Shown: positions 1 through 4,560 of the stretch, piece after piece
How the letters are laid out: each line of letters opens with the position of its first letter
Position numbering within the stretch: position 1 is the stretch's first letter
NCBI GenBank assembly: GCA_029940115.1
Contig: JAOZRQ010000452.1
Location: 1 to 5,516, forward strand
Length of the DNA: 5,516 nt
Origin: Desulfobacterales bacterium
GTDB lineage: Bacteria > Desulfobacterota > Desulfobacteria > Desulfobacterales > 4be13
Direction of reading: 5' to 3'
Translations under genes and position numbers: made by a program
Notes under the pieces: model-generated
The model's database searches: none
What the model was told of the DNA's origin: nothing
What the model saw: only the letters and a program-made list of their open reading frames with translations

Positions 1-38
1 GTGCTGTCGGTCTTTGTGGGGTGAGCTTGAAATTTCAA

Positions 39-392
39 TGGTGGAGGCGATGGGAATCGAACCCATGTCCGCAGATGTTCCGCACAGGCATCTACATACT
101 TAGCCCGAAAATTGGAATTCGCCTCGCAAGGCCCTTCCAGGCACGGTACTCGCGACGCTATCCCGTCAGATTTTCGCCGATTCCGGCACGGGAATCCGGA
201 AACCAGCTAGCCCGCAAGTCGACGCCCTTGCCGGTTCCGCAGGCTAAAGCCGGAAGGACGCTGGCCTATTTACGCGGCCAGAGCATATTCATAATCATCT
301 GCGATTATGTTAGATCCCGCCGTTTTACGAGAGGCAGGAAACTCGGTATGCAACCTGAACTTCTTCATCCCCGTCGAAGCCATGTCGCCCCC
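39..392 (-). ncRNA. ssrA: transfer-messenger RNA (tmRNA)
   Basis: tmRNA rescues stalled ribosomes: charged with alanine and bound by SmpB, it enters the A site and adds a degradation tag. Read on the minus strand, the 5' end is GGGGGCGACATGG and the 3' end has a T-arm (GGGTTCGATTCCC), then CGCCUCC-A and an encoded CCA at 39-41. The acceptor stem pairs GGGGGCG with CGCCUCC and has the G3-U wobble recognised by alanyl-tRNA synthetase. The tag frame runs from the resume codon GCA (302-300) to TAA (272-270) and encodes ADDYEYALAA. The stop codon lies in a hairpin loop closed by CTGGCC/GGCCAG, as is usual. The length of 354 nt is typical. Positions 1-38 downstream contain no clear terminator. The call is very secure; I did not map the pseudoknots. 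Confidence 0.97.
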
Positions 393-437
393 TGGAGATG
401 GTCCATAATGAAAAAGAACCCACTTAACGATAAATAT

Positions 438-466
438 AATATAAACAATGCTGATGCCTTTGTCAA
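438..466 (-). promoter_or_regulatory. sigma70 promoter of ssrA
   Basis: On the minus strand there is TTGACA (466-461), a 17-bp spacer and TATATT (443-438): a perfect -35 box and a near-consensus -10 box. Transcription would start near 431, leaving a leader of about 40 nt for RNase P to remove before the mature 5' end at 392. Two T-tracts upstream of the -35 box (474-500 on the map, poly-A on the plus strand) look like an UP element. Confidence 0.85.
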
Positions 467-473
467 GTCCTCA

Positions 474-500
474 TGCAAAAAAAATGCAAAAAAAAATTTA
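474..500 (-). promoter_or_regulatory. A/T-tract UP-like element upstream of the ssrA promoter
   Basis: The plus strand has two A-runs of eight and nine bases, separated by TGC and spaced about one helical turn apart. They lie just upstream of the ssrA -35 box. Phased A-tracts in this position fit an UP element bound by the RNA polymerase alpha C-terminal domain, and they suit a highly expressed stable RNA. The role is inferred from position and composition. Confidence 0.5.
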
Positions 501-513
501 GGGCATCACACAC

Positions 514-597
514 GTTCGGATTGACAAATCCGAACCATTTCAACGCCGGATTTGGCAATCCGGCATCCCACTCGGTTCGGATTGACAAATCCGAACC
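514..597. repeat. three CGGATT/AATCCG short palindromes
   Basis: Three small perfect hairpins lie in 84 bp. At 514-535 the arms GTTCGGATT/AATCCGAAC close a GACA loop. At 545-564 the arms GCCGGATT/AATCCGGC close a TGGC loop. At 574-597 the arms GGTTCGGATT/AATCCGAACC close a GACA loop. A fourth member lies at 3992-4015. They share a GGATT-N4-AATCC core with compensating changes in the outer pairs, as in a REP-like family. No gene is seen here. Confidence 0.8.
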
Positions 598-609
598 TGA
601 ACACTTTCA

Positions 610-758
610 GGCATCCTTCATTTCATATGAAAAGTGGTTTGCACTTTTCGGATGGGAAAAGTTTGCAGTTCCGCCTTTAGGCGGTGCGGCACCGCCTGAA
701 GGCGGAACTACAAACTTTTTCGTCTCAAAAAAGTGTAAACCCATAAATGAAAGATGCC
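610..758. repeat. complete PPLGG-type palindromic element with extended arms (copy A)
   Basis: The core at 657-720 is a long imperfect palindrome with arms AAAAGTTTG-C-AGTTCCGCC and GGCGGAACT-A-CAAACTTTT. Each arm holds its own mini-hairpin (CCGCC-TTTA-GGCGG and CCGCC-TGAA-GGCGG) around a GC-rich centre, so a cloverleaf or cruciform is possible. The similarity continues outward: GGCATCCTTCATTT at 610-623 is mirrored by AAATGAAAGATGCC at 745-758, and GGTTTGCACTTTT by AAAAGTGTAAACC. The whole 149 bp is therefore one MITE-like inverted repeat. The core recurs at 3665, 3746, 4051 and 5493. It contains no gene; open frames through it are artefacts. Confidence 0.85.
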
Positions 759-809
759 CACTTTCAACTTGTTTTTGCCTGAGTCGGCAACCAGACCATC
801 TACCACCTG

Positions 810-974
810 TCATTTGTCATCGTCTGTGGCGTCAAAATGAAAAGCGGGCAAGCGGATGAGCAGGGATTTGATCAGGCGGCTTTTGGCAATCGGTTTCCAG
901 AGATCCGCTGTTCGTTGAAAATCCGGGTAAAAGTGCTCGTCAATCCAGCAGGAGCAGGGAAGTTGTTCGGTCAT
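810..974 (-). CDS. small hypothetical protein (54 aa), not recognised
   Basis: The frame starts MTEQLPCSCWIDEHF and ends ATDDDK. I do not recognise the family. The composition looks protein-like: mixed charge, aromatic residues and two Cys near the N-terminus (C7, C9), with no signal peptide or membrane segment. It begins 40 bp after the stop of the DsbA-like gene on the same strand. A hairpin lies in the gap, and no good Shine-Dalgarno sequence precedes the ATG at 974. The frame stays open upstream as far as 1043, inside the preceding gene, but no start there is better. It may be a genuine small gene, the 3' remnant of a longer one, or chance. It stops before the palindromic element at 610-758 and is not made of repeat sequence, which favours a real or decayed gene. 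Confidence 0.4.
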   Translation of the reverse strand: MTEQLPCSCWIDEHFYPDFQRTADLWKPIAKSRLIKSLLIRLPAFHFDATDDDK

Positions 975-980
975 GGAACT

Positions 981-1015
981 AAGCTGCAAACTGCAATATT
1001 TACAGCTTACAGCTT
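981..1015. repeat. imperfect inverted repeat at the 3' end of the DsbA-like gene
   Basis: AAGCTGCAAACTG and CAGCTTACAGCTT are inverted copies with 11 of 13 positions paired around an AT-rich loop. The repeat touches the last base of the stop codon of the thiol oxidoreductase gene. There is no following T-run on the minus strand, so it is a stabilising or weak terminating hairpin at most. Confidence 0.55.
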
Positions 1016-1785
1016 CAGTCTTTCTCCTCCAAAAGCCGATCAATCACCCTTGAGAAATAATCAAGCTTCTGCGCGCCCCGGATCACGATCCCGTTGACCA
1101 CGAATGTGGGGGTCCCTTTCAGACCGTGCTTTTTGGCCTCTGCCATTTCAGACAAGACCTGCTTCGCTATTTCAGGGGATTTCCGGTCCTTGTCGAATTT
1201 CTCCATGTCAAGTTTCAACTTCTTGGCAAACTTGACAAACTGATCTTCACTCAATTTCGAGGATTTTTTGAAGAGAAGGTCATGATATTCCCAGAATTTT
1301 CCCTGCCGATTGGCCGCCAAGGCCGCCCTTGCCGCCGGAATGGCCTGTTTGTGAAAGTCAAGCGGATTGTTCTTGAATACCAGCCTGACCTTTTCAGGGT
1401 ATTTCTTCAGGACCTTTTTGACGGTTTTCGCCCCTTTTGAACAATAGGGGCACTCAAAATCCGTATATTCGACGATGGTGATCACAGCCTCTTTCGGCCC
1501 CACTGAGGGATTGGCATCGGTGGCGACAATATCCTTTATCGGATTCTTGAAACTCGACTCCAGTTGTTCTTCCCGCTTTCGTTGCTTCTCATCCTTCACA
1601 TAGGTGTTGATGGTGTTGAGAATCAGCTTTGGATTCTCTTTGATCACCTTTTTGATGACCTCACGCAACTCATTCTCATCAATGGTGACCTTGCCATTCA
1701 GCGTCATGTCATCTGCAATGGCTGCCATGACACTGAAAAGAAGAATTCCAGCACATACGATAACGCTTGTTGCGATTTTGTTCAT
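1015..1785 (-). CDS. secreted DsbA/ScsC-like thiol:disulfide oxidoreductase
   Basis: This is a predicted envelope thioredoxin-fold protein of 256 aa that would form, isomerise or reduce disulfides. Residues 1-24 look like a Sec signal peptide (MNKIATS, hydrophobic core, AIA before D25). Residues 35-85 are a charged helical stretch containing KENPKLIL, resembling the N-terminal oligomerisation domain of ScsC/Com1-type proteins. The thioredoxin domain follows, with ITIVEYTDFECPYC (active-site C112 and C115) and the cis-proline segment GTPTFVVNG (P226), with the DsbA-type helical insertion between. The start at 1785 is chosen because AGAGG lies 8 nt upstream and a signal peptide follows directly. 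The frame is open to 1944, but that extension crosses an inverted repeat. The active site is CPYC rather than the CPHC of classic DsbA, so the direction of the redox reaction is uncertain. No DsbB, VKOR or DsbD partner is in the window. Confidence 0.9.
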   Translation of the reverse strand: MNKIATSVIVCAGILLFSVMAAIADDMTLNGKVTIDENELREVIKKVIKENPKLILNTINTYVKDEKQRKREEQLESSFKNPIKDIVATDANPSVGPKEAVITIVEYTDFECPYCSKGAKTVKKVLKKYPEKVRLVFKNNPLDFHKQAIPAARAALAANRQGKFWEYHDLLFKKSSKLSEDQFVKFAKKLKLDMEKFDKDRKSPEIAKQVLSEMAEAKKHGLKGTPTFVVNGIVIRGAQKLDYFSRVIDRLLEEKD

Positions 1786-1810
1786 TAAGATTACCTCTGT
1801 TAGGTAAGTA

Positions 1811-1912
1811 AGGAATCGGGTCCAAACAACTTTCCCATTTGGATGAACAGACCGTTCGCCCGCATTGGCAGGCGACAGATGAAATGGGCAAGTTGTTTGG
1901 TCGCCGTTCCTA
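1811..1912. repeat. ~100-bp inverted repeat upstream of the DsbA-like gene
   Basis: The inner arms CCAAACAACTT (1822-1832) and AAGTTGTTTGG (1890-1900) pair perfectly. CCCATTT/AAATGGG continues inward after one mismatch, and AGGAA/TTCCT closes it outward. A small CGCC...GGCG hairpin sits in the centre. The element ends about 25 bp before the start codon, so if transcribed it folds in the 5' leader. Its size and symmetry suggest a short non-autonomous element or a leader structure; no gene is visible in it. Confidence 0.75.
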
Positions 1913-1930
1913 AGTGGTAATGATGGCCAA

Positions 1931-1977
1931 GCGACCTCCGGCACGGTGAATATCGCGCCCGGGCCATGTCATAATTC
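1931..1977 (-). pseudogene. 47-bp copied fragment of lpdA
   Basis: This stretch is nearly identical to 2523-2570 inside lpdA, which encodes NYDVVPGAIFTVPEVA around residues 359-374. On the minus strand the copy has one G-to-A change and a one-base deletion in the following GTCCC, which breaks the frame. Flanking sequences do not match. It lies 218 bp beyond the lpdA stop in the same orientation and cannot encode a functional product. It looks like the remnant of a partial duplication or a gene-conversion patch. Confidence 0.8.
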
Positions 1978-2035
1978 TGATTCTAACGGATTTTGTGGTT
2001 GCATAGGATTTCAGACAGCTGTGATCCCTGCAGAC

Positions 2036-2113
2036 CGCGGATGAACGCCGATGCTCCCGCACCCTGACCGGCCGCACAGGCCGTGGGCGTCTGTCTGCGT
2101 TCATCTGCGGATC
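2036..2113. repeat. degenerate inverted repeat with GCGGATGAACGC-type arms
   Basis: CCGCGGATGAACGCCGAT on the left is mirrored by GTCTGCGTTCATCTGCGG on the right, around a GC-rich centre that itself pairs (CGGCC/GGCCG). The CGTTCATCTGCGGAT motif is common as intergenic filler in many bacterial genomes. No gene is supported here. Confidence 0.6.
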
Positions 2114-2195
2114 ACGCCTCACGTTTCACGCCTCATGTTTCACGCCTCACGTTTCACGCCTCACGTTTCACGCCTCATGTCTCACGCCTCACGTT
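2112..2195. repeat. 14-bp tandem repeat, six units
   Basis: There are six consecutive units of TCACGCCTCACGTT with only C/T changes: units 2 and 5 have ATGT in place of ACGT, and unit 5 ends in C. The phase is exact at 14 bp. The last base of the array (2195) is also the last base of the lpdA stop codon read on the minus strand. Alternating CACGTT and CACGCC subunits suggest an older 7-bp ancestor. The copy number is probably variable. Confidence 0.92.
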
Positions 2196-3643
2196 CACCC
2201 ATGCAATGACCTGTCCAATGCCTTGAGGGATGTTTCGAGCATGATCTCCGCGAGGGTGGGATGGGCATGGATGGTTTGGGCGATATCTTTCACGGTGCAT
2301 CCGGCTTGGATGGCGAGGGTCCCTTCGGCAATCAGGTCGGTCGCGTGGGGCCCGATGATGTGAACCCCCAGCACCTTTCCGGTCTCCGCGTCGGACACGA
2401 TCTTTGCCTGGCCCGCGATCTCCCCGATGACTTGGGCCTTCCCGATGGTCCGGAAGAGGACGCTGTCGGCCCTGGCCTGATATCCCCTTTCCTTTGCCTC
2501 GGCTTCGGTCAGGCCCGCGTTTGCGACCTCCGGCACGGTGAATATCGCGCCCGGGACCACGTCATAATTCATGGTTTCGCTCCCCTCCATCGCGTTTTCA
2601 GCCGCGACCATTCCCTCAGCCGAGGCGACATGCGCGAGCATGATCTTTGCGGGCCCCAGAACGTCCCCAATCGCGAAGACCCCTGAGACATGGGTCTCCA
2701 TCCGCTCATTCACAGGGATCCATCCCCTTTCATCCACCTTCACGCCGATCTTGTCAAGGCCGATATCCGATGCATTCGATTGGCGCCCGATGCAGACCAG
2801 TATCTGGTCCGCCTCGGCGGTCATTGGCTTTTTGTCTTTTTCAGACGGGTTTTCCAGAAACGGAGAGGGGCCGATGGTGATGTTCAGCTTTCCGCCAATA
2901 TCTTCAACCCGTTCCACCGTCCGATTCACGATGAAATTGATCTTGCGCTTCTTCATCTCACGCTGAAGGACCTTGGAGCAGTCCTCATCCACCGAGGGCA
3001 GGGGAAGCAGGCGGGAGAGGGCCTCCACTATCGTCACCTTTGCCCCGAGCGCGCTCAGGATGAATCCGAACTCACACCCGATGACCCCGCCCCCGACAAT
3101 CACCACCGACTCGGGAACTTGTCTCAGGTTTAGGGCATGGTTGCTGGAGATGACCTTTTCCCCGTCAAAGGGGAAGGCCGGCATGTTGAAGGGCTGGGTG
3201 CCCGGGGCAAGGATCAACCTGTCCCAAGGGACCTCGGTCTCCCCATCTCCCTGATCCGCACCAGAAAGCGGCCTGACGGCCGCCAGACCAGGCGCTTTGA
3301 GATACGCATCCCCCCTGATGTATCGGATTTTATGATGACTGAACAGCCCGAGTATCCCTTTGGACTGCGCTTGGATCACCTTTTCCTTGCGGGCCATCAG
3401 GGCTGCCATGTCCACGCCGGCCTTCCCCTCCCACGCGATGCCGAACTCCTTTGCCCTGTGAAGCTTCTCCAGCAACTCGGCGGTGGTGATCATCACCTTG
3501 GAGGGGATGCATCCCCAGTTCAGGCAGGTTCCCCCGACATTGTCCCGCTCAATGACCGTCACCTCGGCACCGAGTTGGGCCGCGCGGATGGCCGCGACAT
3601 ATCCTCCGGGGCCAGCGCCTATCACCGTTGTCTTTGTTGACAT
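2195..3643 (-). CDS. lpdA: dihydrolipoamide dehydrogenase (E3)
   Basis: This cytoplasmic flavoprotein reoxidises dihydrolipoyl groups of 2-oxoacid dehydrogenase complexes or of glycine-cleavage H protein, passing electrons through FAD to NAD+. At 482 aa it is full length. It has the FAD-binding GAGPGG (9-14), the redox disulfide GGTCLNWGCIPSK (C40 and C45), the NAD-binding VGGGVIG (183-189), FAIGD (323-327) and the C-terminal dimerisation domain with HAHPTLAE (459-466), which supplies the His461/Glu466 dyad. The start at 3643 gives MSTKTTVIGAGPGG, as in the family. Upstream in-frame codons up to 3730 only translate a palindromic repeat. The possible Shine-Dalgarno AAAGGA is 13 nt away, rather far. 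No E1, E2 or gcv gene is in the window, so the partner complex is unknown. A 47-bp piece of the gene is copied at 1931-1977. Confidence 0.97.
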   Translation of the reverse strand: MSTKTTVIGAGPGGYVAAIRAAQLGAEVTVIERDNVGGTCLNWGCIPSKVMITTAELLEKLHRAKEFGIAWEGKAGVDMAALMARKEKVIQAQSKGILGLFSHHKIRYIRGDAYLKAPGLAAVRPLSGADQGDGETEVPWDRLILAPGTQPFNMPAFPFDGEKVISSNHALNLRQVPESVVIVGGGVIGCEFGFILSALGAKVTIVEALSRLLPLPSVDEDCSKVLQREMKKRKINFIVNRTVERVEDIGGKLNITIGPSPFLENPSEKDKKPMTAEADQILVCIGRQSNASDIGLDKIGVKVDERGWIPVNERMETHVSGVFAIGDVLGPAKIMLAHVASAEGMVAAENAMEGSETMNYDVVPGAIFTVPEVANAGLTEAEAKERGYQARADSVLFRTIGKAQVIGEIAGQAKIVSDAETGKVLGVHIIGPHATDLIAEGTLAIQAGCTVKDIAQTIHAHPTLAEIMLETSLKALDRSLHG

Positions 3644-3664
3644 GATAAATGCTTCATCCTTTCT

Positions 3665-3724
3665 GTTTGCAGTTTCGCCTTCAGGCGGCGCGCCACCGCC
3701 TAAAGGCGGAACTACGAACTTTTT
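3665..3724. repeat. PPLGG-type palindrome, copy B1
   Basis: The core palindrome runs from GTTTGCAGTTTCGCC to GGCGGAACTACGAACTTTTT, with inner mini-hairpins CGCCTTCAGGCG and CCGCCTAAAGGCGG around GCGCGCCA. It starts only 21 bp upstream of the lpdA start codon, so it would fold in the lpdA leader beside the ribosome-binding site. GGCATCTTTCATTT follows on the right, matching the outer arm of copy A. Confidence 0.85.
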
Positions 3725-3745
3725 GGGCATCTTTCATTTTGGCCT

Positions 3746-3797
3746 GTTTGCAGTTCCGCCTTTAGGCGGCGCGCCACCGCCTAAAGGCGGACTTTTT
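3746..3797. repeat. PPLGG-type palindrome, copy B2 (shortened right arm)
   Basis: This second core copy lies 21 bp after B1 in the same orientation. The left arm GTTTGCAGTTCCGCC and the centre are intact. The right arm goes directly from AAAGGCGG to ACTTTTT and lacks about eight bases (AACTACGA) present in the other copies, so the outer stem is damaged. Confidence 0.82.
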
Positions 3798-3799
3798 GG

Positions 3800-3828
3800 C
3801 TTAAAAAATGTAACCCTGTAAATGTCAA
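3800..3828 (-). promoter_or_regulatory. candidate lpdA promoter
   Basis: On the minus strand there is TTGACA (3828-3823), a 17-bp spacer and TTTAAG (3805-3800): a perfect -35 and a 4/6 -10. A second TTGACA lies 9 bp further upstream (3837-3832) in a short direct repeat of ATGTCAAGG. If used, the leader would be about 150 nt and contain both palindromes B1 and B2. No better candidate was seen between here and the gene. Confidence 0.35.
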
Positions 3829-3894
3829 GGATGTCAAGGATGTCTTTCAATCCCTTTTATCTTCCCTATTCTCTACAGAAAAAAGGCCTTTTTT

Positions 3895-3935
3895 TCAAGG
3901 AAAAAATCTGTGTGCAGGACAAAAAAAATGAGTGG
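3895..3935. repeat. 40-bp direct repeat, copy 1
   Basis: TCAAGGAAAAAATCTGTGTG followed by CAGGAC, an A-run and TGAGTGG is repeated at 4111-4150 with one inserted G, a shorter A-run and a T-to-C change. The two copies bracket a CGGATT hairpin and PPLGG palindrome C. This pattern fits duplication of flanking sequence during spread of these elements. Confidence 0.75.
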
Positions 3936-3991
3936 AAAAGTTCGTAGTACATCACTTTTCAAATTCGTACCCCCTTGATCGGCTCGGATTG

Positions 3992-4015
3992 CCGCCGGAT
4001 TTGGCAATCCGGCGG
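3992..4015. repeat. CGGATT/AATCCG short palindrome (fourth member)
   Basis: This perfect 10-bp stem, CCGCCGGATT/AATCCGGCGG, closes a TGGC loop. It belongs to the same family as the three hairpins at 514-597. Looser inverted similarity flanks it (TTCGTACCCCCTT at left, AAGGGGGTGACGAA at right), so it sits inside a larger imperfect palindrome. Confidence 0.8.
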
Positions 4016-4050
4016 GAGCGGAAGGGGGTGACGAACTTACGAATTGGTGT

Positions 4051-4107
4051 AGCAGTTCCGCCTCTCGGCGGCGCGCCACCGCCTAAAGGCGGAACTACGA
4101 ACTTTTT
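4051..4107. repeat. PPLGG-type palindrome, copy C
   Basis: The core is AGCAGTTCCGCC, then CTCGGCGGCGCGCCACCGCC and AAAGGCGGAACTACGAACTTTTT. The left outer arm (AAAAGTTTG) is replaced by GGTGT, so the outer stem is partly lost. The centre GGCGGCGCGCCACCGCC matches B1 and B2 exactly. Confidence 0.82.
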
Positions 4108-4110
4108 GGC

Positions 4111-4150
4111 TCAAGGGAAAAAATCTGTGTGCAGGACAAAAAATGAGCGG
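4111..4150. repeat. 40-bp direct repeat, copy 2
   Basis: This is the partner of 3895-3935: TCAAGGGAAAAAATCTGTGT, then GCAGGAC, six A and TGAGCGG. The two copies lie in direct orientation 216 bp apart. Confidence 0.75.
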
Positions 4151-4154
4151 GGAA

Positions 4155-4280
4155 AGAAACCCGGCTTTTTCTGGCAGGGAGTCGGCCCGTTTGGAAAAAA
4201 GCCGGGTTTCTTTTCTCCCAAAGAAGAAACCCGGCTTTTTCTGGCAGGGAGTCGGCCCACTCGGGAAAAGTCGGGTTTCT
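4155..4280. repeat. two tandem GAAACCCGGC hairpins (70-bp period)
   Basis: The first hairpin spans 4155-4211 with arms AGAAACCCGGCTTTTT and AAAAAGCCGGGTTTCT. The second spans 4225-4280, with its right arm diverged to AAAAGTCGGGTTTCT. The 34 bases at 4155-4188 are repeated exactly at 4225-4258, so the pair arose by tandem duplication. The loop contains CTGGCAGGGAGTCGGCCC. A related palindrome (AGAAACCCGGTTTCT and its complement) brackets 5347-5425. Open frames through here are low-complexity artefacts. Confidence 0.85.
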
Positions 4281-4294
4281 TTTTCCACAAAACA

Positions 4295-4330
4295 AAAAAA
4301 GGACTTAGCCTTCAAGCTAAGTCCTTTTTT
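4295..4330 (-). terminator. intrinsic terminator after tRNA-Lys
   Basis: A perfect 15-bp stem, AAAAAAGGACTTAGC/GCTAAGTCCTTTTTT, closes a six-base loop. On the minus strand the GC-containing stem is followed by at least seven T, one base after the tRNA CCA end. The poly-A on the other side makes it potentially bidirectional. It probably ends transcripts from tRNA-Lys and possibly from kptA. Confidence 0.9.
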
Positions 4331-4331
4331 G

Positions 4332-4408
<77 letters not shown>

Positions 4409-4422
4409 AAAAACTGTAATCC

Positions 4423-4451
4423 TACATATCAAGCAAAAATCAGCTTGTCAA
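4423..4451 (-). promoter_or_regulatory. promoter of tRNA-Lys
   Basis: On the minus strand there is TTGACA (4451-4446), a 17-bp spacer and TATGTA (4428-4423). The start would be near 4416, about 8 nt before the mature tRNA 5' end. The spacer sequence is shared with the duplicate promoter at 4516-4544. Confidence 0.75.
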
Positions 4452-4474
4452 GAAAAAATAAAAAAATATTTACT

Positions 4475-4501
4475 GGGCCATATTGCTCTGCCTAACGGCC
4501 C
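4475..4501 (-). pseudogene. internally deleted tRNA-Lys remnant
   Basis: Read on the minus strand, this starts GGGCCGTTAG like the intact tRNA, continues GCAGAGCAA and then jumps to TATGGCCC. It lacks part of the D-loop, the anticodon arm and the T-arm. The ends GGGCC and GGCCC pair, so the 27-nt product would be a hairpin rather than a cloverleaf. The 3' GGCCC comes from the duplicated tip of kptA, not from the tRNA 3' end. It cannot act as a tRNA, but it is preceded by an intact promoter. Confidence 0.8.
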
Positions 4502-4515
4502 AAAAACTGAGACCC

Positions 4516-4544
4516 TTTATATCAGGCAAAAATCAGCTTGTCAA
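4516..4544 (-). promoter_or_regulatory. duplicated tRNA-type promoter driving the tRNA remnant
   Basis: On the minus strand there is TTGACA (4544-4539), a 17-bp spacer and TATAAA (4521-4516). Its -10 box is closer to consensus than that of the intact tRNA promoter. Transcription would start near 4509, 8 nt before the remnant, and could continue through the second promoter into tRNA-Lys. The -35 box begins 16 bp after the kptA stop codon. Confidence 0.75.
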
Positions 4545-4560
4545 GAGAAATTTTAAAAAA

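Noticed and set aside
21..524. 167-codon plus-strand open frame
   Set aside because: It lies antisense to tmRNA and its promoter; the sequence is fully explained by ssrA.
514..597. Plus-strand promoters at the TTGACA inside the GGATTGACAAATCC hairpins
   Set aside because: There is no -10 box at 16-18 bp, and TTGACA is simply part of the palindrome core.
773..790. Terminator hairpin TTGCC/GGCAA after the small frame
   Set aside because: The stem is only five pairs and no T-run follows on the minus strand.
1786..1944. N-terminal extension of the DsbA-like protein upstream of MNKIATS
   Set aside because: It reads through the inverted repeat at 1811-1912. The start at 1785 has a good ribosome-binding site and gives a signal peptide directly.
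2261..3640. Several plus-strand open frames opposite lpdA
   Set aside because: They are shadows of the lpdA coding strand with no recognisable domain.
3644..3730. 29-codon N-terminal extension of LpdA (MPKKFVVPPLGG...)
   Set aside because: It is a translation of palindrome B1. The family N-terminus is MSTKTTVIGAGPGG at 3643.
3881..3896. Intrinsic terminator at AAAAAAGGCCTTTTTT
   Set aside because: The palindrome has no loop and almost no GC stem, and it ends no evident gene.
4155..4280. CRISPR-like array
   Set aside because: There are only two units, the units are hairpins in direct contact, and there are no unique spacers of constant size or cas genes.
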